Part shown: one piece after another, positions 25,291-36,074 of the stretch
Layout of the letters: every line of letters starts with the position of its first letter
Position numbering within the stretch: the first letter of the stretch is position 1
From: Phoronis australis
Taxonomy: Eukaryota > Phoronida > Phoronidae
Direction of reading: 5' to 3'
Length of the DNA stretch: 64,000 nucleotides
Assembly: GCA_002633005.1 (NCBI GenBank)
Contig: NMRA01000050.1
Span: 4,160 to 68,159 of the forward strand
Notes under the pieces: model-generated
The model's input: only the letters and a program-made list of their open reading frames with translations
Database searches by the model: none
What the model was told of the DNA's origin: nothing
Program-made: the position numbers and the translations under genes

Positions 25291-25636
25291 TTGGTCCTTC
25301 AACACTCACGTTTGCGGACGTCGGATCTGTAAAGGGTGAACTAACTGCAACCACTTATGCAGTACTCCGAGAGCAGGAACATAAAGTGGAATGCAGAACT
25401 GATGCCGCCAATCCTCAGCCGGAATTGCCGCTTTTGGATCCACGATGTTTCTCTTCCGCTGTCAAGGCGCTCGCAACTCACAAAACATGTACAGACGGAC
25501 AAGCTCTACGTCTACGATAAAAGACTGGCGATTATCGCCAACCCAGAGCACAACGGATGTCAGTTGACTTGCAAGGGGGTCAATGCTGTCTACGGTGACT
25601 TGAAAGCCGAACGAATCTTGACTCTTTTGGTTCACT
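25291..25636 (+). pseudogene. Ig-like exon 7, single frameshift
   Basis: Acceptor TTACAG and donor GTGAGT fit, but the exon is 346 nt, one base over a multiple of three. The first half reads in phase 1: Gly-Pro start, first Cys near residue 34 (VECRTD), AANPQP. Between about 25421 and 25434 the domain continues one base out of frame (RFWIHD, then CQLTCKGVN and ILTLLVH). So a single +1 insertion breaks an otherwise well-kept Ig domain. A sequencing or assembly error is possible; exon skipping would keep the gene in frame. Confidence 0.75.
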
Positions 25637-26260
25637 GTGAGTAAATGTGTGCAAGAAGAGCAAATTATGTTCCGATTTAAGCTAATTACCTTGATTCAGG
25701 CGTTTGTTTTAATGGTCACAGTTGTCCAAGACAGCTTCTCACTTGTACCTGCTGTTGAATCTTATACCAGTTTCTTTACACATCGTGTTTCCTCTATTTC
25801 TCATCATTTCCTTCTCGTTCATCTAACGCCTAAACATTTAATATTCCCAGTGAAGTCTGGGATCACCACTTATTTAATACAGAGTTGATGCCAATGAGTA
25901 AATTCAGGGAAGGAGTCCAGCTCATCTCCTGGCACTACCCAAAATATGCTCTTAGATAAAGTGAAACTTTATTTCCATTTTAGCGCTTGGAAGAAACTTT
26001 CTGGTCCAAACGTACAATCAAGGGCTCATTGAGACATGCAAGATACACGAAATTACTGCGCCCTTTCCATACCAAATTTTCAGGAATCTTTGGTAAGCGT
26101 TTAGCGTTCCTGTTGATCAAAATATGTGTTTTCATTGTTTTTAGCGTCAGTCGAAGCGATGCATGAAATGAAGAAAGCTGGTTTTAATGAAGATTTGGGC
26201 TTTTTGGACGGCATATTCAGCACATTCTAATTACTCATGGTAACAATCGTCTATTTTTAG
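25637..26260 (+). other. intron, nothing recognised
   Basis: Runs from GTGAGT to TTTTAG with no exon or mobile element that I can identify. Confidence 0.5.
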
Positions 26261-26590
26261 CTGGCCCATCGAGCTTGACTGTAACTGTCAACGACGGAAT
26301 TTTTAACGACAAGGAGAACAAAGTAACAATAGTCGGCGGAAAAACTTACCAACTGGCGTGCACCACGGATAGTGTAAACCCCTCGGCAATAATACAGTGG
26401 ACTGCTGGCTTTAGCATCATTCAGCTTACCGGGGAACGGCAGAATGCTGCGCACGGTGGTCACGCATTCAAAAAGGACATGCAATTCTCTGTTACGCCAA
26501 GTCATAACAAAAAAGTTGTCACGTGTCATGCCAGAAATGACAAGCAGAGCTCGCTTGTCTTAAACAAGAGAGTTGAGTTGGACGTCACAT
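26261..26590 (+). CDS. Ig-like domain exon 8 (intact)
   Basis: Exon of 330 nt, acceptor TTTTAG, donor GTAGGT, phase 1-1. It is close to the array consensus: Gly-Pro start, GGKTYQLACTTDSVNPSA around the first Cys (near residue 33), Trp near 46, and VVTCHARND with the second Cys near 88, ending VELDVT. The split first codon gives Ser instead of the Phe/Tyr seen in most of the array. Confidence 0.85.
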
Positions 26591-27621
26591 GTAGGTAAAA
26601 CATTCCCTGTCAACGAAAACCACGTTTAGTGTTAAATTGACGACTGGAAGTAGAAAGAGGGGGAGCCGGGATAGTTGAACCAGACCTAACAAGGCTTACT
26701 TTAGCCATGCCAAACGCTGGGGGTAGTTATTTAACATTAAACGGAGGGTCATTAAACTTAATCAAAACATCAAAAAACGACCCTACTGAGAAGAAATGGA
26801 GACCTTTATGCGGTTAAACTATCTGATGGTGTTAAAACTCTTAGCTACTTGACTCCCTTAAAAACACCTTTTCAATATTGCTTGCTAACTGGACATTCTA
26901 TGTGCATTTCGGTTCAAATTTATATCAGTCTAAGACACTCGACAGCTTATAATGGGATTTTGAACAACAATCCTGAGCAAGCCAATACAGGGGTCCTTAG
27001 GGAAAGGTTTTAAATTCTGAACACTCGGATTCTTTTATACTGATATACCAAATGCTGTGTACAGGCTAGGTAATGAATGTCCATTAGTGCAGGTTCAAGC
27101 TAGACGCAAATGCACCATACGGTCACCTTAAGATACTTCGAATCAGTCGTTTGCGACAATCGTATATTTCTCAAGAAGAACGCTTTACGTTGGCCCTTCT
27201 GGTTAGCCACCCCCGCTCCTCTCAAGGCAAGGTTGCTTTCTGACTGACATTGTCGTTCTCGTCATTTTAAATGGGTGTCTAACACAATAAAGGTGATGAA
27301 TCGTGACGAAATTGAAACCGATGGAATTCACAGCAGCCGTGGAAAGCGTCTGTACAGAAACTTCAAAGGGAAATAACGCTTGTGTTGTAAAATTGTGGTT
27401 TGAATTGCGTATTTCAGCAGGTTAGTAAATTAAACTTGACGATCATTTCCAAATGTAGAGGTGTGAGTGCGAAAGAGAGAGCAACACTGAATTTAAAACA
27501 GACTCGAAAAAGAGATGGGTGGAATGTTAGGAATACCATTAAGTGTTGGTGTTCGTACGTCAGGAGTATCATGTTCTTTCACCAATGGTGGTTCATGTGT
27601 CATTGGTTTTCCCATTTTCAG
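26591..27621 (+). other. intron, nothing recognised
   Basis: 1.03 kb with no exon or element that I can identify. Confidence 0.5.
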
Positions 27622-27975
27622 ACGGTCCAAGCAAGGTGAACTTTTAGCAATGTGGGCTCCACCAAGGGGGAACTGGACTATTCGCAGAAGCGTTTTACCG
27701 CCCTGCCGGACACGAAATATGAGCTGGAATGTATGACCACCAATCTAAACCCATCAGCCAGTCTGAATTTTGAACACGATTTGCTGTCAGCAAAAAAATT
27801 ACAAGGCAACGTCTGAGCAGGCCACGAACCCAAATGGTTACATATTTCTGAGACGAATGGTTTTCATAGCTGATCCAAGTGACAACATGAAAACCGTCAC
27901 TGACATGTAACGCGGTAAATGATCGCGAACCAGCATTGTTCAAAGCAGCCTTTCGGATGTCTATTCATGTTTTGT
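27622..27975 (+). pseudogene. Ig-like exon 9, heavily decayed
   Basis: Acceptor TTTTCAG, Gly-Pro start and donor GTAAGT are kept, but the phase-1 frame stops at TAG eight codons in. Pieces of the domain are visible in different frames: YELECMTTNLNPSASL around the first Cys, and LTCNAVND around the second. Several frameshifts and stops separate them. The core Trp is not found (LNFEHD). Confidence 0.7.
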
Positions 27976-28578
27976 GTAAGTATACCTTCCCATGTACACA
28001 CATACACCAAAAACAACTTAATTGAAAAAGGTGCAGGAAAAATGCGTTTTGACAGGCAAGTCTATTAATGAGAAAAGGCCAGGTTGTAGCAACATTGTTG
28101 GTTCCTCGTAAGCCTGCTTATTGATTCGGGATGGTCACGCGTCCACAGCATGAATATAGATGCATTTGCTACACGCAGTTTGCTGATTTGGTAATGTGGA
28201 TAAAGACAGGTGTGCAAATGTATTAACTAACACAGAAATAATGGTTATACCAAGTACCTGTATATCGTAATACTACTGCCATAACCTATCGAGAATTCAT
28301 TTCATATGGGAATGTCCTGATAATTCATCTTCATTCCCAGTCATATGCTAGAAAATTACACTGGCGGTGAATTCGACTTCCACTCACTTCTTGGTCATTT
28401 CCACTGAATACTTTTGGTTGGACTGTACATGTACACGAAATGTCGACGAGCTGGTACAATTTCAAAATTGGACACACATCATATGGGTTTGCTTACTACA
28501 AGTTCGGCGAAGCCCCAACAGCAATTCTCGCCTATTATTGTAGACATTGTCTAATTAAAATTCTCTCCTTTCATTTAG
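27976..28578 (+). other. intron, nothing recognised
   Basis: 0.6 kb; a TGTACATGTACA tract near 28424 is the only notable feature. Confidence 0.5.
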
Positions 28579-28917
28579 TTGGTCCGAAAGGGATTACATT
28601 TGCAGCGCTAGAAGGCGACCTTACTGTTAATTTCGATCGTTTCAATCTGGCGTTCACGGCCTTAGAAGGAACCAATGTTACAGTCCCATGCTCCACCGAC
28701 TCCGTTCACCGTAGTGTAGCGTGGCACTTAACGGCGCCATTCATCTTCACTTTCGCGGAGTCGAAGAAAGTAGGGCAAAATCGTGGAGACTTTCACTCAG
28801 TCGATATCACGTTCAAAGCTTCGCCTGAAAATAACAGGAAAAGATTGAGTTGTGGGGCGATAAATAAAGAGCACCCAAGGTTTAATGCAACCGACACGTT
28901 CATCGTAAACACTTGCT
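28579..28917 (+). CDS. Ig-like domain exon 10 (intact)
   Basis: Exon of 339 nt, acceptor ATTTAG, donor GTATGT, phase 1-1. Gly-Pro start, first Cys near residue 37 (TVPCSTDS), Trp near 48 (VAWHL), second Cys near 91 (RLSCGAIN), ending TFIVNTC. It has an extra Cys at its very C-terminal end and a longer A-B region than its neighbours. Confidence 0.8.
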
Positions 28918-29932
28918 GTATGTACATGTACACACGACTCAGTTTACGCTGAGTGTAAATATTTTGATGTTTATGTTAAGTCGTCTCGTATTTCCTTGAG
29001 ATCGATATTTGAAATAATCTGATAATTTCTCAGTGTGCCAAAATGTGTGTACGTGACGATGAGACCTTTCTTTTTGTTGCTAGGAGGCTGGTGTGTCGTT
29101 ACAGTCACCATATTCCATTGTATTTGCTATGGAGCGAGATTATTCTACATGTAGCGTTAGTTAATTGCAAATTACAAATCGGTAGTCAATGCACAGATTT
29201 TAACACGCTTTGCGACAATGCTATAATTTTATTGTGACAGTGCATATCTCATGGTGCACACGTCCCACGGGGAAGGCAAAAAGCATTGCAGCTCTCGCTG
29301 CCACCTTTAAGCTGTTGGTTAACTCGTTTGGATACGTAAAGAATCATTAGTTAATCGGAAATCACTTAAAAAGGGCATACCGGCCACGGTAGAGAAAGCC
29401 TTTTTAGTGAGACTGTGTGATTAAGGAACCCTTTTGTTTGTCCATAACCTTCTTGACGTGCAAATTTTCTTAGTAACATGTGAGTTATACATGTATGTAT
29501 ACACCCTACGTAACGCTTATTTATTGAATTAAAATTACTTCAGAATTAGTAGTTGAAGGAATACGCAAGAGTCCGTCCCGTCAAATGCATGGTTTCTTTG
29601 GCAATTTGGCTGTGGCCTGAGTGACACGTCAGAAATACAGGCCCTCCTTCCAATAAAGAGCAAAGACAGCATAATCTTATAAAAAATATCTAGAAGTGCT
29701 GCCAGTATTTTGAAAATTTGTCATTAGCCCCGCCCCCCTTCTCGGCGCGATCTAGAGTAGCCAGTGACTAAATAATAACTAACAATGATTTTAATTTTCA
29801 ATTAGAGGGAGCACTGTCTACATTGAAGGCTAACAATAAGCTTGTACCACAATGCTTCATACGCTTCCGTTTGGAAATAACATTTCCTTATTCGTTTAAA
29901 ATATATCAACCTACACTTCCATATTTATCCAG
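28918..29932 (+). other. intron, nothing recognised
   Basis: 1.0 kb with no exon or mobile element that I can identify. Confidence 0.5.
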
Positions 29933-30259
29933 TTGGACCAAAGGAAGTGGAACTGCGTACTACCGAAGGAATCGGCGTAGATGAAATGTATACTGTAAAA
30001 GGAGGCACATTCTTGTCAAAAAAGTGTATATCTGATATCGTCTATCCAGACCTTTCGATGACGTGGAGCGGATTGGAAGCTCATCAAGGCCCACTCTCAT
30101 GAACAGCTGGTATCAACCACGGCAAAGTCTATTCACGAGTTCTTATCTTGAAGGCGACCCCTTCCAGAAACTTGAAATCCTTTTGCTGCATCGCCGAAAA
30201 CACAGGCCTGTGTCATCCCAGGGTCAAAAGGACAGCAAGCGTCCAGCTCAATGTTACAT
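29933..30259 (+). pseudogene. Ig-like exon 11, single in-frame TGA
   Basis: Exon of 327 nt, acceptor ATCCAG, donor GTAAGA, phase 1-1. Codes Gly-Pro start, first Cys near residue 31 (SKKCISD), Trp near 44 (MTWSGL), then TGA at codon 56 (30100-30102). After it the frame continues cleanly with INHGKVYSR, the second Cys (FCCIAEN) and VQLNVT. A CGA to TGA change would explain the stop. Everything else, including splice sites, is preserved. Confidence 0.78.
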
Positions 30260-30654
30260 GTAAGATAGGCGCAGATGTGGGAATGCTTACTTTGCATTAG
30301 TTAATAGTTAGAAGTCACTGAACGCTTCTCGCAGGCCTACATGTACTCTACTGTCTAATCTAAGTCGCATGAACGCAACGTCATCGCCAATGGTGTTAGG
30401 GAGTAATTGATATTTATGGGATGCAATCACCACCTGCTGCAGTGACATCCAGACGGAATATACTGTACACTTCCGAATAGACTGCCACCTTTAAAATCCA
30501 TTGCACACCCCTAACAATTATCTAACCTCACATGGGTCTCCATATTCTCCATATTCTCTTGTCCCTCATCTACATGTTGACTCATGTATAATTAAATACC
30601 AGGCAACGGTAAGAAAAACCGACACTAAAGGAAACTTAATCTAATTACGACGGT
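30260..30654 (+). other. intron sequence before the Polinton-like element
   Basis: Nothing recognised. Confidence 0.45.
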
Positions 30655-31418
30655 AGTATACTAAGTTGTTTTTGTGGCACGTTTGGAAGGCGGCAAGTCA
30701 AAGGTCATGGTTCATAGGTCAAATGTCACGTGTGTTGGGTGTAACCGGACGTCATTCGCCACCTGAAGGAAATGACAATGACGTCACAAATCAATGCGTA
30801 ATAAGTTTGATTGAACCGGTAGAAGAGGGACTTCGATCCAAGGTCAAGGTCATGCCTGTAACCTGGCGTGCGTTCAGTAACGCTAGGACCTACGCTAGGA
30901 CCTAAAACTTAATCCAACCAAAGTCACGTGTTCCTATTGAAAGTACACGACAATATCTCACGTAAAGATCCCGTGAAGTCTTGCTTTTTAGCGAGGTCCT
31001 GGCGTTACTGAACGGGAAGCTGAACTTGTCGCTATACCGGAAAAAATGAGGTCGAATCGGAAGTCACGTGACTGCTGACTTTATAAAGTAGGTTAGGGTG
31101 TGCCAATGTCCACCACCCGGATGATCTAAAACACGTGTAATATTAAGTTTGTAGAGTTCATCTGATCGAGAGTGGAAACAAAGTAGGGATAATGCTGCGT
31201 ACTGAAGAACAAAATGTTGATTACCTTATTAAGCGTCGTTGTTTCCCTTTGTTCTCTCGTGTCTGGCAACAACAGATGTCGCGTATTCCTAACCGTTAAA
31301 GGTACTAATATGGGGATATTTTAACCACCTAACACAACACTACGTATATCTAACCCGTGAAAGGTAAAGAAGGAGACATTTGTCATAACCTAAAATGGAA
31401 CATATACCTAATACTGCT
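30655..31418 (+). repeat. left terminal inverted repeat of the Polinton-like element
   Basis: Matches the reverse complement of about 35145-36074 through many blocks: GTGGCACGT-TGGAAGGCG, CAAAGGTCAT, GTCCACCAC-CGGATG, CCCTTTGTTCTCTCGT, CAACAACAGATGTC and GTATTCCTAAC. The left arm carries the family D MITE (30871-31014), which is absent from the right arm. Confidence 0.85.
30871..31014. repeat. short MITE (family D) nested in the left TIR
   Basis: Terminal inverted repeats CGTTCAGTAACGCTAGGACC and GGTCCTGGCGTTACTGAACG enclose about 100 bp with CAATATCTCACGTAAAG. The insertion interrupts the Polinton TIR relative to its partner arm. Confidence 0.8.
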
Positions 31419-31502
31419 TAGTCGTGTATTAATAACAAAGCATATTCAAAACACTACAAAAACCACCAATGAAGGCGTTTAATTATCTGTACAAGTGGTA
31501 AA

Positions 31503-31867
31503 TCATAAAATGTCCAAAGTCCTGAAATAAATGTTCAAGAGTCCAGTGGTGACAATGTGGGATAAATTTACACTGTAGGTGAATGCACAACTCTCTTGCG
31601 GATAGGTATACATGGTTTTATCACCACCTAACCGAAATCCTATGGTCAGAGTAGAGCTACCCTTTATGGTGTGTAACATTTTGAGATACCTCGCCTTATC
31701 GATTTCATTTCTGTGACGTAATTCTTCACAGCTAAAATGAGATTTACGGTTGTCCCTCTCTAAAGCTTCTCGTTTGTCGGGTTTATTCACGTCCTCTAGA
31801 CAGTTACCGGATATGGCCAAGTACACAGAGTCTGTGTGCATCTCGCAATATTTGAAATTGGATCTGT
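31503..31867 (-). pseudogene. C-terminal fragment of family B DNA polymerase (motif C altered)
   Basis: The minus-strand frame contains YCEMHTDSVYLAISG, which aligns with the catalytic motif C (D-T-D-S) of the protein-primed type B polymerases of Polintons and related viruses. It is followed by LEDVNKP and other residues typical of the family. The first Asp of D-T-D-S is His here, which would abolish metal binding. The fragment is about 120 residues where the full enzyme exceeds 1000. It lies just inside the left TIR and points toward it. Confidence 0.75.
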
Positions 31868-33689
31868 CAACAAATCATAACATGAAGTCGCACTAAAACT
31901 ACGACATACGCAACTTCGCGTACTGATATACAAAGAAGTCTATATAAAGCGGCAGGTTCTAGCGGATGGTCTTCCTTTTCATCCCCATTTCGTAGGTTCA
32001 GTCCCCGATGTAGTTGATCTGTACTAATTCCGGGAACTGGACCTCCCATTGAGCATGCGCGCACCCATGGAGGGAGGCTCGGAAGGCTCGAACGAGCACC
32101 CCATTTGAGCGTCTCGGTATTCCGAATCACTTAACGATATTATCACAGAATGGAACAGACCAAAATGCATCCACTGGGAAGGAACATATTTGTAACCGTG
32201 CAGGACTTCAATGGTCGTAAAGTGGTACGCATTCGATGTTATGACAAACTTTGAAGACAACTCACGACCAGGCATACTTGTTTCTACAAAGACCAGAATT
32301 TGTCTCATTGACGGTGAATATCAGAAACTTAGGGTATTCGTTGAGATCGTTAACGAAGACCTAGAGACGTAAAGCGACCACTCCCCCAAACCTACCTGTG
32401 TTGAATCCAGCGCATGGAACAGAGAACACAGGCATGTTTGAAATACGGAATTGGACCGGCAGCCAAAACACTTTTGAACCGAAGTGACCGAGCTGGTGAT
32501 ATAGAAGGAGGAAGTAACATAACACGACAACAGACGGTGAATGGAACTGCTGAGAGACACTGAATTTAATGCATCTGATTTACTCTGTACTGATCTGAGT
32601 ACGGGTCCGATTAGCAGTGGACTAGTTTAGATGTGATTATCGTGTAATAAAGAAAGTGATGAAATCTTTTTCATTGTTTTCTTACCCTATTGCATTTATC
32701 CAGCGAGCTGCGCTATTACGTGCTGGCGTTGCGCACTCTCCGCCTCCCGGTGTTGCCGCCCCACCATCTCTCTCCGTACATGTGGGACACTCTCCGTTTG
32801 TGTTGCTGAATCGGTGGAGCCCTCTAATGCAGCGGGGGTGAATCCCAATTTCAGTCTGTTTCGGAGGCGTTCCGAAGAACCGGTCGGGGGATCTTTCGTC
32901 AAGAGCACTCGCACGCAGCACGGGTGATGATAATCGATCCCCCATTTCACCTCCAGTAGTGATATGAAAATGTTCGTTATCCTGCGATGCTGACCGAAAT
33001 CATAGGCGGTGGAAAATTTGCATGCATGGCACTCCAACAGACAAACGAAACTTTCAATTATTGCGTCGTAGTTCAGGTTCAGACCCAGCGAGAAAAGGTT
33101 CGTGCAATCCACTGTATGGTTCATCAGTGCATGACTGTGATCTTGCGATCAATTCCTGTAAGGTATGCGACAAATTTAGACACAGCAAACGAGTTGATTT
33201 GCCACATTTCGGCGCCTGTGGGTCAACTCGTTAGATGGTGTGGAACATGAAACCCAGCAATCCAGCCGCGAACCCTATATTCTTGGTCTCGGTCACGGAG
33301 AAACACAGGATGTGAACGCCACTGTGAGTCTTCAACGTCACTGTCATGGTTCTATAATAAAAAAATTCCAGTCAAAGAATATGATTATGCTGTTACTTAT
33401 ATATTACCGTTTATCTGAGAATGTTTGTCATAAATAGTCTTTTGTTGTCCTTTTGTCTAAACCCATACAAACTTGTTATCGCTCGCACCTTTGGTTCACT
33501 CTGTCACGAGATACAACGCAGCATGAAGTTTTTGAAGGTGTACTAGACGACTGAAGAGAAAGGTTTTTCCCTACTGATATAAGATAATTTGGGTAAACTA
33601 GAGGAAACGGCTCAACCACCTCAAGCGGCTTTCTACAGCAGTTTCACGGAAGAGCAATAAGCGACGAAGATTACACCCTCTGTCGTAAG
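31868..33689. other. interior of the Polinton-like element, unassigned
   Basis: Short open frames on both strands, none recognised. Contains the truncated family A MITE (32054-32120). A Cys-containing plus-strand frame near 33100-33235 (CKVCDKFRH) could be part of a polymerase N-terminal zinc region, but I cannot support that. Confidence 0.4.
32054..32120 (-). repeat. MITE (family A), truncated copy 3
   Basis: Starts CATGCGCGCACCCATGGAGG and continues with GAGGCTCGGAAGGCTCGAAC, matching the first 65 bp of copy 1 and the inverted end of copy 2. The rest is missing. Confidence 0.6.
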
Positions 33690-35090
33690 GCATGGACAGA
33701 CAACATCACGAGTCTGAAAGATTTATGATGTGGCACAAAAACATCGGCACCAGACCCATGCTGAAAGCTGTCGATACCATGGCGGCGTCCTACAGGGAAG
33801 AAGGTGTTGACCTCTTCAAAGATGGCATCAGCGTGCCCGGACTGACCATAAAGATTCTCTTAAAAAATCGGTAACGTATTCTTTTCTTTGTTTGAGGATA
33901 AAACAAAGACTTCTACTATACCTTAAAACAGAATATCGTCGGAGGTGCTAGTAGGCCTATTGTTTTCCACGTGTACCACGGAAACGGAATGACGTTTATG
34001 CGCCAAAGGGACATAAAGAAAGTGGAAAATGACCAAAAAGGGTTCAAAGATCCTGGGTTTCGATATAAATGCTATTTACCTTTACAGCATCGTGAACGAG
34101 CAACCGACTGGACCATTTATTCGTCGTAGGCAAGAAAACAATTTTCAACGAGAGCTTTCCCACGCTAAAGCACCAAAGGCAATTGCTTGGTTGGATTACG
34201 TAGCGTGGCAACGCGGAATCAGTATTCGTCACCAGTTCAAAGGGGTTGAAAAAAGAGTGGGTCAGCGTCGAATTCCAGGGACGGTTTCTGTCGTCAGTCA
34301 CACAAAGTGTTCCAGTTCCAAGGATGTTACTGGCACGGCCACGACAGTAGTCTCACGAGAAAAGATGACGGATCTCCGAGGGTGAGGAACGAAACCCAAA
34401 ACGTCGCCATGAGTGAGCTCATGGAGAACACCAGAAAGATTAGAGACTATATCATCGATCAAGGCTTCAATTACGAAGAGATCTGTAAGTGCTATGTTTA
34501 GGAATTGAAACGGTCACACCCTAAGAAGACGAGAGTTACCCACGGAACAATTATACAGCTTGACGGCGAACAATAAGTAAAGACATTTATTCTAGACGGT
34601 ACAATGCTCGGAGTTGTGAAATGCGACATCGAAGTCCCGAGGCCACTGAGAGAGCAGTTATCAGAAATGCAACAAATATGTAGACTTGAGCAGAGACGAC
34701 ATAGAAGACTTTATTCGGGAGTATGTTAAGAAAAACAAAGCCATGAGCCAACCACGACGATTTCTAGTGGGAAGTTTTATTCGGTGAGAAATATCTGTTG
34801 AAAACCCCGCTTCCGAATGGCACTTGGAACACTGCTTGCAGGAGAAAGCAAACATTCATCAAGAAATCGAATTCACTCCCGTGAAATGTTTTAATTAGGA
34901 AGTCAGCGACGCTAGGCGGTAAGGGGACAAAGACAAAAACAAAGCTATTGTAGCACAGATCATGAAACATATAGGTAACATGGTGCGTTTTAAGACGGTA
35001 ACGAATCAAGAAAGGCATCGTGACGTCAAGTACTGCGGAGAGGCTAAGGCTCAACGAGAGGTCCAGTTCCCGGAATTTAGACATGCTGAC
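33690..35090 (+). pseudogene. family B DNA polymerase (DNA_pol_B_2-type), broken N-terminal and central part
   Basis: Plus-strand frames in series give recognisable blocks of the protein-primed type B polymerase found in Polintons: GVDLFKDGISVPG, then a NIVGG block, KILGFDINAIYLYS (the metazoan Polinton 'GFDANALYL' motif), PTGPFIRRR, FQFQGCYWHGH, and EVSDARR with MKHIGNM. Several frameshifts and stops separate the blocks. The sequence ends near 35090, about 55 bp before the right TIR, without motif C. The product would act in element self-replication; this copy is inactive. Confidence 0.85.
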
Positions 35091-35144
35091 TAAATCGGGG
35101 ACGGAACTTACGAAATGGAGATGAAAAATAGGCCTACACGTTTA

Positions 35145-36074
35145 AACAATATTGAGTTTATGTTCTGTTTTAGGTCATCACAATGTCTCGTTATTTACCT
35201 TTCAAGGGTTGTACATACATGTACGCGCCACACCTGTTGTTGAGTTAGGTAGTTACAATATCCGCTTATTAGTATCCTTCACGGGTTAGGAATACGTGAC
35301 ATCTGTTGTTGAGAGATACGAGAGAACAAAGGGAAAAAACAAAGATGACAGGTGGCGCAAGCAAATCAAGGGAATCAACCTTTTATTCTTATTCAATACG
35401 CGCCATAATCCCCATTTTGTTTCCACTTTCTACCAGTTGAAGTCTACAAAGACAACGTATTCTATGTCTTTTTAGAACATCCGAGTGGTGGACGGTGCCA
35501 CACCTTAACTACCTGATGATGTCAGCAGTCAGGTGTCTTCTGATTCGACCTCGGTTTCCTTCCATTTTACCGACAACTTTTGGGTACACGCATGATCTCG
35601 AACTTGGATCGAGGTCCTTCTCCACATAACGCTTAATCGTCGTGAGAGACCGTCCGGAGTTGGTACATGGTGCAACTCCGGGTGGTCTGGGGTCTGCAGA
35701 AAACCACAATTTAACTGTGAGTCTACACCAACTGAATGTGATAAACGAGAGAAGTTCTACTTGCTGCGTCAGCTGCTGGTATGCTTACCTCTTTTATAAT
35801 ACACATTGTGTGACTGGGCAAAGCGTTTTCAAAATAATGTGGATAAATCAGTGAAGTGTGAGACCCCTGAGGTCCCTGTCAAGTCCTCACGACAATCCTA
35901 CGTTATGCACCGGTTCATTTGAACCTATTACGTAATTATTTGTAAAGTCATTGCCACTTCCTTCCGGTAGGTGGAATATGTCCCTTCCGTATATCTATCA
36001 CACGTGACCTTTGATCTATGACCTTTGACATAGGCGCCTTCCAGACGTGCCACTAAAACAAGTTACTATATACT
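35145..36074 (-). repeat. right terminal inverted repeat of the Polinton-like element
   Basis: Inverted match to 30655-31418. It is longer than the left arm because a 283-bp hairpin MITE (35625-35907) is inserted at the GAACCGGT position of the arm. Confidence 0.85.
35625..35907. repeat. hairpin MITE (family C), complete copy nested in the right TIR
   Basis: Ends are inverted repeats of about 22 bp: CATAACGCTTAATCGTCGTG on the left, and CACGACAATCCTACGTTATG on the right. Next to the left end is a hairpin (35647-35662 with 35673-35688) pairing all 16 positions if two G-T wobbles are allowed. The related copy at 2597-2696 carries the same hairpin. Non-coding. Confidence 0.75.

Larger units (their letters stand above)
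30655..36074. mobile_element. Polinton/Maverick-like element, decayed, 5.4 kb
   Basis: Bounded by long terminal inverted repeats that start AGTATA, in line with the AG..CT termini known for Polintons. Each arm carries a piece of a protein-primed family B DNA polymerase gene reading outward, toward its own TIR: the plus-strand part at 33690-35090 and the minus-strand part at 31503-31867. Autonomous Polintons are about 15-20 kb, so this copy is heavily deleted. No integrase, capsid or ATPase gene is visible. No convincing 6-bp target duplication was found. It sits in the intron between Ig exons 11 and 12 and carries nested MITEs at 30871-31014, 32054-32120 and 35625-35907. An adintovirus-like origin cannot be excluded. 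Confidence 0.75.

Noticed and set aside
30100-30102. Selenocysteine or programmed readthrough at the in-frame TGA codons of Ig exons
   Set aside because: The positions differ between exons, no Cys is expected there, no SECIS-like element was looked for successfully, and decay by CGA to TGA is simpler.
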